A stretch of DNA of 64,000 nucleotides, from assembly GCA_951640165.1 (NCBI GenBank), contig OX621253.1, positions 28,057,469 through 28,121,468 of the forward strand, written 5' to 3'. Every line of letters begins with the position of its first letter. Position 1 is the first letter of the stretch. Positions 12,601-27,600 of this stretch are shown in pieces. The position numbers were made by a program, and so were the translations under genes. This DNA comes from Pseudoips prasinana. Taxonomy: Eukaryota > Arthropoda > Insecta > Lepidoptera > Nolidae. The notes under the pieces are model-generated. The model did not search any database. It saw nothing but the letters and a program-made list of their open reading frames with translations, and was not told where the DNA came from.

Positions 12601-15600
12601 ACACAACCCAGTGCAGTATTAGTATTATACTGATATTAACGATAGCGATTTCCTTAGCAAACCTTTCGTCTTATCTTTATTGTGAATATGCGAATGGGTA
12701 TCTTTAATTTTTTTTAAACCGACCAAGTGCGAGTCGGACTCGCGCACGAAGGGTTCCGTATCATTATCTATAAAAACTAGCATAAATACACGTTTGTTGT
12801 ATGGGAGCCCTTAAATATTTATTTTATTTTTTAGTATATAGCGGCAACAGAAATGCATCATCTGTGAAAATTTCAACTGTCTATCATGGTTCATGAGATA
12901 CAGCCTGGTGACAGATGGACAGACAGACAGACAGCGAAGTCTTAGTAATAGGGTCCCGTTTTACCCTTTGGGTACAGAACCCTAAAAATGAAGTTGTGTT
13001 CGTCAGTGGACTTGCTTAAATGGATATGCCACTTGGGATTATGTGGGAAGGTGTCAACATCAATTGCTTATCGTAACTCGTTGGTTGAAGGCTATTGGTT
13101 AGGTTTAATGTATGCAAAACGCATTGTTCTTTTTTACCACAATCTACAACATTAATTCATCATCATCATAACAGCTGAGAGAAGTCCACTGCTGAACAAA
13201 AGCCTCCCCCCAGATTCATCTTGGGGATGCCATAATTGCCACGCTTGGCAGACGAATTGACGATCGCAACATGAAGGTACTCAGAAATAAGCTGGCGCCA
13301 GTCTTCTGGTAGATATTCCCCCTCGGGTCGACTTCTACGTGGGGGGCCACGGGATGAGATGGGGTGATGATATTCTGATATTTGCCGCCGTCACCACACT
13401 GCCTTAACATTAATTAAAAAATATAAATAAAACAAAAGTTGTGCAGTAGAATGTCCTACTAGCCGAATTTCGGCCACGGCTGCGGCCAGTCTCAATGGAG
13501 ATGACCCATTTCAATATTTTTTTTTTCTTTCTTCATTTGCGCAGAACATATTATAGTGCATAAGTGTGTGCGCAAACATAGGAGCACATTCTATTCAACC
13601 ATTTTCGTGATCCGATGGGACCCCTAGCGACTCGACCGGAAAGAGGTCAGGTACAGGACCGACGGAGTTTCGTGCTCGCCGAGGCGATTTTATCTCTACT
13701 GAAAAGTCCCAAAATCACTTTTGGCGCGACCCGGGATTTGAACCCAGGACCTCGTGCTCCGCTGGTGATGCTACCGCTAGACCCACGAGTTATGTTGTAG
13801 GGGTTTACCTAATAATATAAATGATTCTCTCTTGCAGTTGTTTGCTCATTAACCATCTAATTAATTCTGACCATCAGTCGTTTCATCTTACACTTGGTAT
13901 CTGTTGATTTATTGCTGGAAATACTGCGCTTGCGTTAGTTTTAATTGCTTCAGCTGTTCGTATTCTATGAAGCGTAATCTAATTGGTAATAAACGAAGAA
14001 ATTATATTATTGTACAAATAACTTAGCTTTTAATTACCGGCAAAGTAATAATACGGGATACGGCGGCAATATTTAGACATTTATATGAAACTAGATGTGC
14101 CCACGATTTTACCCGCGTTTAAGTTTATAAATTATAGCCCATGTGTTAATCTAGGGCGTCAGCTAACTCCATGTCAAATTTTATTGTAATCGTTCCAGCC
14201 GTTTAGACGTGAAGAAGTAACAAACATAGGTACAGACTCACAAACTTTCGCCTTTATATTAGTGTGATATCGTGGGACAACTGCCATTGAGCCCAAACTA
14301 GGCAAACCAGAAAATTGAAAGACGTATTAAATACATAATTTAGATATATTACAACCAGACACAAAACCAATAATCGTACTCATCACTCAAAGATTTGTCC
14401 CTTGACCTTTGCCTTTGCAGTCTGGGTCACTAACCACTAGACCACCAAGCCAGTTATAAACTACATTTTCTGGATATTTACTAATGATCAATTCCTTCGA
14501 ACATTAATAAGGCTCATATTATGTTAAAACCCTTAAAGAACAATCTTATTTATCTTTGGGCTGAATTTCCAAATCAAAGTCTAAATATAGCGCTATGTAA
14601 AATATATATTTGCAGGTAAGGGAGCATACAAGTATAACGAAATGCAATAATTGGAGATTTTTGACACTCCTTCCCAATGAAACGCGCCGTACCTAACGTT
14701 TTTCTTTACCTCCCCTCCGGAGCCCTTAGTAAAATGTTACTAGACCACCAAGTGTCATTTTACCTAAAAAAAATCAAGTGGTCATTCCATTTGGAATTAT
14801 GAAAAAAGACGTTTTAAAAAATGGCTGACTGAATCTCTCTATACGACCGTTACGAAACACAAAAAAAAAACAATTTACGTAAAGCGTAGTTCAATACTGT
14901 AATGCTTCGTTACGTTTTATAAGACCCCCTCTTCCCCCCAAAATTTTACGTAATACTTGAACGCTCCCTAAAACTTATACCAAGTGATCTTATTTTCATG
15001 CCTTGACACTTCTTTTTAACTAGCTGTGCCTCGCGGTTTTAAACGCGTCAAACTTTATAAATTATAGCATATATATTATTCGGATATATATGCTATATTA
15101 CTAGAAAGTTTCATCAAAATCTGTTTGGTAGTTTTGGCATGAAGAAGTAACAAACATACACACTCACAAACTTTGGCCTTTATAATATTAGTGTGTTTAA
15201 AATAAAGCGTGCCTACATTAACGATTGAATTTTAGTTCCGAAACGACAACAAGGAAATAAGGAGCGTTGATATAATTTCTTTGGATCTTGTACTATAGTA
15301 GCGGAGCTTAAGACACCAACATTAGAATCTTCCTTCTCTTTCCGTGACTAGTTTGGCACTAGGGTTGCCAACTTTTTTTACTATAAATAACGTATATTCA
15401 GGTCTATGAGGAATATTAAACAGTATTTTAGAAAAATAAATAGTATTTTATTTAATAATAATAAAATAAAATACACTTTATTGTACACAAAAAATAAAAG
15501 AACATTTTAACAATGAAACATTAATTATAATGTACAATGGGCGGTCTTATTGCATAAAGCGATTTCTTCCAGACAGCCTTTGGATGGATAGGAATTAAAT

Positions 15601-18600
15601 GTCTAAAAATACCGGGGATGGTGCAACAAAGTGTGGTACATAGATAAAAAAGAAGAAAAGAGATATAATTAAAAAGGCATACTAAAAACTAAAAATATGC
15701 TACTGATCATATTATTATTACACATACATATACGTAAATAAAATACTATAGTATACTATACTATAAATATAATACTATTTTAAGATACTATATTCATATA
15801 AAATAAATTAATAATTATTATGATAGAGACAGATAGTGGTCTTTCACAAGTTTTTTGAAGCTAAATATATTCTGAGAGCATTTAATAGAAAATGCTAACT
15901 CATTCCACAAACGAGCTGCTTGGACTGCAAATGATTTGTTCATAAAGATGGAAGAATGCGCTGGAATGTGCAATTTAAGGTTTTCTGATGATCTTAAAAG
16001 CTTCGAATGTGTGTTACAAAGAAATTCAAAACGTTCTTTAAGATATGAAGGAGTCACTACTCCTTCATATGTACTCATTCAAACTACTCATTCATATATA
16101 TACGCCTTCAATATCCTTTTCAACCCCACTGGGTTGAAAAGTATATTGAATAATAAAGCGAGAATATGGGCATTCCGACGAAAGCGAATAGGCAACCACT
16201 TGAGCTTGGCACGAAACTCGGAAACATGATATTACGGATATTTATTTATTTATTCTATTAAATACATATTTTTAGAGCTTCTCGCAAAACTTACTAATTT
16301 ACAATCTTTGTGGCTGGGCTGCACTGAGCAGTGAAAACACCCTCTGACGAAATAAATGTCAATACTATTTTATAAAAAACATAATACTGTTCAAAACAGT
16401 ATAGTTGGCAACCGTACTAGGCACCCAGGTATGTCGGTTGGGGTAGGTAGGAAAATGTATTATATTTTTCATTTTCATAGGCAGATAGCGCTCCTCGAAT
16501 TACCTCCACTATTTACGTGCGCATTATTCACTGCGCAGGGAATATTATAGTGCACAAGTGTGTGCGCAAACACAGGGGCACTTTCTATTCCATCACACTC
16601 ATGATCCGAATGGACTTCTAGCGACACGACCGGAAAGAGGGACACATGGCTTCCGAGGCATGGGGGTGTAATCTCGCCCACTCCAAGACTTCGGGCAAAT
16701 ACGGAGAAAAAAAATGTTCCCACCCAGGACAGATATTTGTGTGCATGAACATGTAATTATGTATGTATTTACAAAAGAAAAGTAGTATACTCAAAGACTT
16801 CGGGATAATACGGAGAAAGAAAATGTTCCCACCCAGGACAGATATTTGTGTGCATGAACATATCTGTTTGTCCTGAGTCTGGGTGTAATTATGTATTTAT
16901 AAATAATAATAAAAGTTTTATCTGGTTTCCATAGCTTGATCTATGCTCTGCTAGTTTGGAATTAGATGGCCGTGTGTGAATAATGTCCCAGGATATTATT
17001 ATTATTACTTTTTACCGAAAAATCCCAATATCACTTTTCCCCACCTGATTTGAATGCAGGACATCTTTACCTAAGTTTGAACACGCTACCGCTCTAGACA
17101 TTGTATATAATGACTGCTGCCATATATTGCCGTAGCGCCAGTTAAACAGTTACAACTGTTATTCTAGTAGAAGTTTGCGAATTAAATCTCAGATTCCCAA
17201 GTGGGCCTACATTTATTAAAACGAGATTTCGTATTATTACTGTTTGGCGGCAAGCCAGAGGGAACGGATCGCTCCAGAATTAAACCGAACCTAGCACTAG
17301 TATGCGTGTTTAACTTGTTTATTTTCTTAACATTTGATATTTTAAATGGCGATATGATATAATGTGAATGGTGCTATAACGGTTTTGTATGAATCATTAT
17401 TTAGTAAACAATCTGTGTTAAATATAAACCATAAATTAAAGTAAATTGACAGACATATCCTTGTACTAGCTGTGCCCCGCGGTTTTACCGCCGTTAAATT
17501 TTATAAATTATCACAGCTCCTTCCCCGTAGGTGATAGCGTGATAATATGTAGCCTATATGTTGACCCGACCTCTTAGTAATATTCATGCAAAATTTGAAG
17601 TAAATCCATGCAGTAATTTTTGAGTTCAGCCCGGACATACATACCGTCAAACAGACAAAAATTCTAACAACTATATTTTTGGGTTCGCAGGAAAGGAAAA
17701 GGACGCAAGGAAACTTGGGGCATGATCTACAATTGATAATTGTAGATCACGCCCCAAGTTTCCTTTTAAGAAAAAAATATTATTATTCAATGTAGGTAAT
17801 CCAGGGTGCCAACTAACTCCATACCAAATTTTATTAAAATCGCTCCACCAGTTTAGACGTAAAGAAGTCACAAAAATACACACTCACAGACTTTCGCCTT
17901 TATAGCCTGTGTGTTAATCCAGGGTGTCAGCTTACTCCATACCAAATTTTACTAAAATCGCTCCAGCCGTTTAGACGTGAAGACGTAACAAACATACACA
18001 CTCACAAACTTTCGCCTTTATAATTTAGTGTGATTATAATATGTCACTCTCTAATATGTCACACTCTAAAAGCGTTAACTAAAGACTATTTTTAGAAATA
18101 AAGAAGATAGATTCAACAGACGCCAACGTTCATGTAGACATCCCAAGTTTATTACCCGGTTTTAACAAAATTTATATATGACTATCCCAAAAGCACTCTA
18201 TCGGTTAAAATTGTATGAATTAATGAGAAACGGCGTAACAGAGACACATCCATCAACAAACCACACAATCCAGTTTGAAGGAGTAGGTAAACTAAAAAGT
18301 ATAAATATATAATTTTATCTATACACTGAAATTAAATGTGTGAAGTAGGTGTCAACGAGGGCAGGAAATGGATATACTTAGCTAGGTTATTATTGGTAAC
18401 AATTATATTTTAAATCTACGCAGAATACGTGTATTACACATAGGCGAGCTGAGAGAAGTAAACAAAAATAGCGTCACAAAAATCGCAGTATTTAAATATT
18501 TGTTTATATTTCTTTAGACGTAATAGTATGTCTCTTCTAACGTATGGTTCCCGGCACAGAAAGAATAAGAGGGCTACCCCGTTACATCCTGTGGGTGTCG

Positions 18601-21600
18601 TAAGAGGCGGCTAAAGGATACAGCAGGTAGTCGGACACGGCCAGCAGCGATAACTGTGTACTAGCTAACACCTAACTGCGGTCGCCAACTCGCATACCAA
18701 GCACGGTGGCTACAGCAAATCCTCCAAATGGCAACGCTGTTGAAATTTTTGGGGGATAGTTTCAGTGGACGTTATCAGGCTGATGATGATGATGACTATA
18801 TCTATAGTTCTAAAAGGACAGTACCCTAACCATTTAAGTGTAGTATTTTTATGTGTTTGTTACCTTAATATACCATTTGTATTGTACTACAGCAACCATT
18901 TTAAGAAATAAAGTTTATAATTATTATTATAGTTCACCATTTTAATATAAAAAATATAGAGGTTTATTGTATTTATCTACTATATGTATAAAAATTAATC
19001 GGGTTTTCCTTTCTGACGCTATAACTCCAGAACGCACGAACTGATTTCCACGGTTTTGCATTCGTTGGAAAGGTCTCGGGCTCCGTGAGGTTTATAGCAA
19101 AGAAAATTTATAAAATTTTACGCGGGTAACACCGCGGGGCACAGCTAGTTTACTTATGTTTAAGATAACGTGCCGTTCAAAAACCGCAGATAAAGGGAAC
19201 ATAGGAGCCACTGATTACTTCAAACTAGGAGGGTATTAAATCAATCCAGGTCAAAAGTCGGTCAGTGACTATCAGCGCCCTCTGACCCTTTAATCGCATT
19301 CGTATCGATTTAATGTCCTCTCCGATGCTCAATCGGGCTAGAGGCTTCGCATTATTGACTGACGCTATTAGAACAATACCTTATATTACTATTAAATAAA
19401 TTAATTTTAGCCGAATTGGCGTAGTTAGCAGACCATGATATGATAATGAATACCATGATAAAAAAAACATAAATTGAAGGGCCAGGAAGGTAGGGCTACA
19501 ATCGGTATTCGATTGATATTACATTATTGGACTTACTAGCTGCTAACTGTGATTTCGAGTCGGGTTATTAATAAAATAAAATGTTTATCCAGTTGCAGTA
19601 TAAAACAGTGGTTTTTTGGATAGGCCTAATATATTTCGCGGACGTAAACTAGTAAATTTTATTAGGCCTATCAGCTATTTCACAGTGAAATATGTCGTGC
19701 CGGCGCGTTTTGGAGGGCACCTTGATCTGTCGGTACTGGATGTAGTCCTTCGACGAGGCCTACTGGGCGGCTTGATCAACTCAGACAATAGGATAACCAC
19801 TGCTTATACTATAAAGTAAGAACAGAAATAGAATTTGCAGACGTTGCCAGAGTCCCCCACATAATAAATCTTAAATGTCCTAATAAATCCATTGTTACAA
19901 GCGAAGCAGTGAAGAATTAAATATATAATATGTATTTGACAATATATCATGATGCTTCAATACCGTGTAAGTAAAAATGTTTGCCACGGCACTAGAATCC
20001 TTATTTCGTCCTGCGTAGCAAACAATTTCAATTGGGTGGTATTGAAGTCTCACAGACGGTATATATTGAACAATGAGGATATTGGAATACGTCATGTTTT
20101 AATTTAATTTATTACGATGTAATTTGAGGAGCTCGGGATTATTCCTTATTTACCTCAATAAATGACGACTCCCATATCAAAGAAACGGCTGATTCAAGTC
20201 GTACTCATGAGCTCTTTACACAAACGTGGTTGAAACTTGGAAATCTCGTTCAATAGGAGTGTTGCACGAAGTCGATTCCATTGAAAGAGAAAGATCTGGA
20301 TTATATTTCAGCAAAACACACAAAAAGAAATGGGTAAAACAGGACAATACATTTAAAGGTACACGTATAGTAGGAGGAGCAGTACAAATATGCAGAGCTA
20401 TTTCCAGCACGCTCTGCCGAACAGGTCACTAACTGCATTAGAGGTGTGATGCATCTAGTGATGGTTTTCAGTTGACTGTATCTTGTTAGCATTGCCGTGT
20501 GGTTTCCGGCTTGGAAAGAATAACAAGGCCACCCCATATCATCCCTGGGTGTCGTAAGGTGACTAAGCAGCAGCGCCACATGTGTACTAGTTATTTCAAG
20601 CGAGTTGGTTACTACGGCAAATCCCTCCACAGTGCAACGTTATAGAAACCTTTGGGGGGAGGCCGATGACCAGTAATGGACGATATAACCCCCGTAATTC
20701 GAACTGTATCACCTAGTAATAAAGTTCAAAACCAATAAAAAAGAAAAATACAGACGCCAGCACATCAAGCTACCCCAATTTGTCAATTTGACCCAATTGA
20801 AAGTGAACCTTATACTTTTGTAATAAAGTTGAAAATCTATAAAAGAAATTTGACAGATTGGGTAGCTGGATGTGCTGCTAACCTAACCGCTGCACCACAC
20901 GCCATATGTTACCCAATCAGGGTATTAACACTACCAACCTATTTAATATTAGTTAGAAACCCCAATCGTGCGAGCCTCGCTCTTCGTCGGTGTCTTTAAA
21001 TGGAAACTTGAATAACTGAAGATCATGTCTCAAGGAATTACCTTGTAGTTTCGTGCTACCGAGAGTTTTATAAACCGTGAAATGAGTAACGGACTTGACT
21101 AAATCGAACTTAAAAACTTGTCGAAATAGAGTCAGATCTTTAAGCTCTATTACAAAACGAAGTAAAAAGCATTAAATAATTTCGTCATTACACAAAATTA
21201 TAATTCTTTTGTATTATTCCAACAAGAATAGAGAGCTAATGTTCTTAACAATATTATTACGAGCTTTAAATGTTATAATTTAGTCTTCTTCTTAACGTTA
21301 AATATATAAATCGTTAAATTGTAATATTCAAAATCCTGCCATGAACATGTGGCCATGAGCATGTGGTGTGATTGGACCGATGCTCCGCAAATACATTCTC
21401 ATTAAATTGGTGGAAGTGGAATTCTACTTATAATTTATAAAAAAAATAAAAAATCCCAACAAGCACAGATAATCCTTAACTTAGTTTACATCTAAGACGA
21501 TATAACTAATTGCGTTTAGTTTATATAATACTTATGAAGCATGCAACATTATAATTACTAGCTAGGAAAGGCGACTACCTCAGCAAATGTTACAGTAAAT

Positions 21601-24600
21601 ATAATGATTACTGTAACGCTGATCTTCCGATAGCGCTTCAAAACGACTAATTCAATTACAAAATTATCATGCGTATCGACCAGTAGCTGTAGTAGCGTTT
21701 GGTTGCGACTCCAGCCACTTTAAATGTCATCAAAGAGAATATAAACAACTAGTATTGCGTCATTGCTGTGTTTACCTATCAAAACTGTCAAAGTATAAAA
21801 ATATTACGATAAATATGAATGTGAATGCGGGCAGTTCAATAAGAAAATGATATTGCCACGTGTTTTGTGATATTTACATGATCCGGGCATAAGAAAAAGA
21901 CCGGAAGTAATTGCTATGGCTTGGCTAATTTAGTGTAGGTAATAAAGATTAGACGCAGTGTTGGCAGCCCCGCACCCTACAAGGCGAACTGATGGCCTTA
22001 CAAGAGTCGCGGGATGCCTCTGGATGCGGGCAGACCGGCACATGTGGAGATTCCTTAGGCATGCGTTTGTTCCGCAGTGGAAGTTTTTCGGCTGTTGGAT
22101 GTTGATTATTATAAAGATTAAATTTTATTATACGTTTTAGTTGGTTTTGTTTGTAAAAGCAGTTTGTATATATATTACCATTTGTAGTAAATGGAATGAA
22201 CGTTTTAATAAAACTGTAATATCTCAACGGTAAACTTTTTAACCTGATAATATCCTTATATTGACTGCACGTGTGGCGCAGCGGCTAAGACAGTCGCCTC
22301 GCCGCTCCGTGTCGCGGGTTCGTGTCCCGCGCCGGACAACTATTTGTGTGAACCATAAATAGTTGTTCAGAGTCTGGATGTAATTTGTGTCTGTCTATTA
22401 TATGTTTGTAAAGTACCCTGCGATACAGGGATTATTTCCCTAATGTGGGCGTTGTCTTTTTAAAAAAGAATTAACTTTTAAAAAAAATTAAAGAATTAAA
22501 AAATAGGGACGGATGTATCGGTAAATACAAAAGTACGCATGGAATTTATTTATTTATTCATGTTGATTACACAATCCAACATTACAATTTATTTATGTTT
22601 CAGTACTAGTTCGGTGTGATTTTCCCGTATAGGTTCAACAACACTTCTATTCTTAAAATTGGTTGAATTAACAACCTTCAACCTTATTGAGTTAATTAAA
22701 AAGATTACAAAATTAAACAGCTTTCTCTACATGGCTTGTTTAAAACTCATATTATAACTAGAATGACTCACATTAGGATGCAAATATCTTAATAAGGCGC
22801 TGCTTTCCATATAAGACGTCAAGAAATTATGTTGGCGACCCCGATTTTACCTGTATTTTAATATTTTCAATGCTACCAACATTACAACTTAAGAACTGAT
22901 ACGTTTGTCATTTACATATAAGTTAGGGCTTAATCATTTTGTTACGTCAATTTTTATCTTCGTTTACTAACCATCCGACAGTACTTACTTACTTATCGTA
23001 TATGCAGTGGTAAAGCCGTGTCAGAGGACTACTGGGTGGCTTGAACAACTCTGACACTAGGGTATAGTGTCAGAGTTGTTCAAGCCACCCAGTAGTCCTC
23101 TGACACGACTTTACGACTGGTGTCTAGTGCCTACAACCCGGACCGACGGCTTAACGCCCAAGCACGGAGACGCTCACAAATTAAACCACTTTGGTGGTTA
23201 TCCATCTATGGACTGACCCCGAGCCTAGTTGCTTAACCTCGCCAATCACTTACGGACCGGTGAGAGCGTCTGAGTATAATTTAGATATTCGATTTATAGT
23301 GTTCGATCAATCGTTATGCAATTGTTTGTTATTCGATTTGGTTCGATTCGATAGTACAGACGCCAGTACATCCAGCTACTCCAATCTGTCAAATTTCTTT
23401 TATAGATTTTCAAGTTTATCACAAAAGCATAAGGTTCACTTCCATTGGGGAAAGTTGACAGATTGGGGTAGCTTGATGTGCTGGCGTCTGTACATATTTC
23501 ATAGTTTGATACATAGTTTCATAGGCGAATAAAAATGATCATAGAAGACTCCTTACTATCGAGACTGTCGTGTTCTCCAGGTTAGAATCATCAATATATC
23601 CCCACCTGAGTCCGAATTCCACGTTAGCCAATGCAGCGTCCATCCATGCGAGCTTCTTTGATTGTGTGATAAATGTCATAGGTAGTTTGATATTTTCTCG
23701 CCACTGTTGGCCTATGAGAGTACTCCATTATTTGGAAGATTCTTCTCGCAAACATCACACTAATATTTTAAAGGCGAAAGTTTGTAAGTATGGATGGATG
23801 GGTGGATGTTTGTTACTCTTTCACGTAAAAACTACTGAATAGATTTTAATGAAACATTACAATAATATAGTTTATACATCAGAATAACATACGTTAGCTG
23901 TATAGGAGCTATCTTAAATATTTATTTTATTTAGTTTTTTAGTATTTGTTGTTATAGCAGCAACAGAAATACATTATCTGTGAAAATTTCAACTATATAA
24001 CTATCGCGGTTCATGAGATACAGCCTGTTGACAGACGGACAGACAGACAGACAGACGGCGAAGTCTTAGTAATAGGGTCCCGTTTTACCCTTTGGGTACG
24101 GAACCCTAAAAAGACCAAAGAATACAGGAGGTATAGGTTGCCAACAACATAAACAGTAAATAGTGAGATGGATAGATAGATTGCCTTCGCATCATCACGC
24201 TGATTTTAAACAAACCTCTTTTTTATATTAAAACACAATGCCAGCACTAGGGAATCTAATCCCTGTGTCGCGGGGTACTTTACAAACATTTACTCAAACA
24301 TTACTGTCTACCAATTACATCCAGATTCAGAACAACTATTTATGGGTCACACAAATAGTTGTCCCCCGCGGCGGACACGCCGCGGGGACAACTATTTGTG
24401 TGACCCACTATTTGTGTGCGCGACACGAAGCGGCGAGGCCGCTTAACCCGCTGAGCGTCACGTGCAGTCTTATATTAAAGTATTAAGACATACAGGGAAT
24501 AAAAAAGACTAAACAATGACGTAGGTAATACGTGCCAACAACATAACAATAAATATTGAGATGGATAGATATGCTTTCGCATCATCACGCTGATTATAAA

Positions 24601-27600
24601 TTATCAGTCCAAAACCTCGCTTAAACGATTTGTTCCTAACTTACAAGAATTGCAGATGTAGTTAAGAGGGTGGAACTAATCTCATAGCAAGTTTGAAATG
24701 GATTTTATTTATAGACTAGCTGTGTCCCGCGGTACTGTGTTTCGCGCGTTATATTTTATAAATTATCACAGCTCCTCCTCCGTAGGTGATAATATGTAGC
24801 CTATATGTTGACCCGACCTCTTAGTAATATTCATGCAAAATTTGAAGTAAATGCAGTACATTTTGAGTTTAGCCCGGACATACATACAGACAAAAATTCT
24901 AAAAAACTTTATTTTTCGCTTCGATATCGATTGTAGATCACACACGCCCCAAATATCCCTTTGAAAGAATATTCAATGTACAGTTTTGACTTTCCTACGA
25001 TTTTATTATATGTATAGATTTTTAGAGAACTTAAATTGTCGGCCAGGTATTGTAGTGACTGATATTTATATTACGTAATAAATATTATTCTATTCTTACA
25101 ATCTTGGGAGGAAAATTAGAAACATATGTAGGGGAAAATGCCACCAATAATGGCTTTTAAGATATCATTTCCCTCTTAATAACGGTCTAATCAGGTTTCC
25201 CAACAAAATTAATGGTACGAAAACACGCTATGTAGCTGTAAACTCATGTCGGGGGAACTGGATTTAATATGGCCTTCTTATCACAGTTTTTACTAAGAAA
25301 TAATCAAACAAATATACAGTTTATCAATTCTGGCGAAGAATGATATGTCGTTAAGCCAATACACTCCCATATTAATCTGATAGCGAAATAAATATCAATC
25401 ATAATTTGACCAAGTGCTAATTGGAGGGTGCCGTGTTTCCCTTTTATTGACGTTTAAACTTTAGTTATTACTTATCGTATGGGTAGTGGTTACCCTAGTT
25501 TCAGAGCTGTTCAAGCCGCCCAGTAGGTCTCTGACAGGGCTTAACGGCTAACGCCTAACGGCTACAACCGGGACCAACAGCATAACGTGCCCTCCGAAGC
25601 ACGGAGACGCCATGAAATTAAAACACTTTGGCGGTCACCCATCTTGGGACTGACCGCGAGCCTAGTTGCTTAACCTCGCCAATCACATACGGACAGGTGA
25701 GGAGAGCATTTGGTTATGGCTATGCCTAAATAGAAATGTTACTTGCTTACTTCCGCATTCAGATTCGCCGATGTGGATATTCTCGCTGGAGTAAACGAAC
25801 TATTTGCGGCATAATTGTGAAAGGACGTGGCGTCTCAATGTGTCCTTTACCTAGGGTTTCCATTCGTCCGGGTTTCCCCGGATTTGTCCTAGTTTAGTAG
25901 AGGCCGTCCGGGGAGCCTCCGGGTGGAGTTCCATTTATAGTCCGCGTTTCAAAATTTAAAGTCTAGGGCCGCCGCGCCGCTCAATGGTGACTTGCGCCCC
26001 GCGGTGTAGACAAATGACGAACCGACACTGGCATTGAGTCGCAGGACGGTTATAACTGTTGAAATGTTGCTGTTACTTGGCCTGGTTGCAAAATTTTAGA
26101 GATGACAACCCTACCTTTACCCCATTTATCACGGGTAGTGTTCTGATTCTGACTGTTCTGAGGAATTGTTCGAAGTTATACCTGCCGCCGCATATCCTCT
26201 CACGAGTGGAAATTTCATCCATATCACCTAAATGAAACTACCGCGCGTTTCACAAGAAACATTTTATCGCGCATTACCACTCTGTGGAAGCAATTGACTA
26301 CGTAGGTATTTCCGAGGGTATGACATGGCAACCACCGAGAAGTGATATTCACTTTTTAAACGCCGGCAACGCACTTTCGGGCCCTCTGATGTCATGAGTG
26401 TCCATGTGCCGTAATCACTTGCCATCAGGTGGTCACCTGTGGTGGTCGCTTGCATGTTTGCCTTACAATTCTATAAAAAAGGAACAGACGCCAGCACATC
26501 AAGCTACCCCAATCTGTCAAGTTTCCCCAATTGAAAGTGAACCTTATGCTTTTGTGATAAAGTTGAAAATCTGTAAAAGAAATTTGACAGATTTGGGTAG
26601 CTGGATGTGCTGGCGTCGTCTGTACCTTTGTCCAATCTTTAAACGGATCGGATTAGTAGTTGAGGCGTGAAGAGGTATCAAACGAATTCACAAAGTGATA
26701 CATTTTCTGAATTACAATATTACAATGCAGCTTTTACAGTTAGCTTTTGTTACCGTGGTACAATTGTCAATATTATTATTATCTTGCTCTGGCCAACCTA
26801 AGTACGGAGTCTATTTAACGATTTCCGGGTTAGTAAAGTTAGTTTCCAGGGGCAAGTTTCACTGATGTGGGGCCTAATGTAACCTACTTCTTCTCTTGGT
26901 ATATTTTCACCACGTTTGAGAGAATTGTCCACTAGGTGTTATCTATCATACAAGGATACAGGGATATGTTCGAAGTGAAGCCGTAAATCTTTACTTAAAT
27001 CTGATTAGTCCTTAGGATCAAATAGCGACACGTCGACGCCTAAACAGTGTATTAAAATACACTACAAAAATCGCCCTAACTGCCTACGTTAACACCTACG
27101 CTATCAAGGTCAAACTGAAACCACCAACTGGCGCTGGCGTTGACGTGGACATTTAATAGGCTGAATTTGTACTAAACACATTTTTTTTGTATCAAAATCA
27201 GGAGCAATTTCAAAATGGTAAACAAAAGAAAAGTTGTTTACTACATTTCCATGACTTTTGGTGATTTATAAATTAGGCTACAATTTTTATTTTTTATTTT
27301 GATGATGATAATAATAATAATATCTCGGGACAATGTCACACAGATCATCCTAGCCCCAAACTAAGCAAAGCTTGTACTATGGGTACCAGGCGACGATATA
27401 CATACTTATATAGATAGATAAATACTTAAATACATAGAAAACATCCATGACTCAGAAACAAATATTCGTGCTCATCACACAAATATTTGCACTTACCGGG
27501 ATTCGAACCCAGGACCACCAGCTTCGTAGGCAGGAGCACTACCAACTAGGCTACGGTGACCGTCATTCACAATTTCCTAACGAGTATGTTGTTTTATAGC

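Noticed and set aside
22263..22335. tRNA gene at SINE A head (and similar heads at 27500-27564, 44015-44090)
   Set aside because: B boxes are good, but the cloverleaf stems do not close and each continues into a repeated SINE body.
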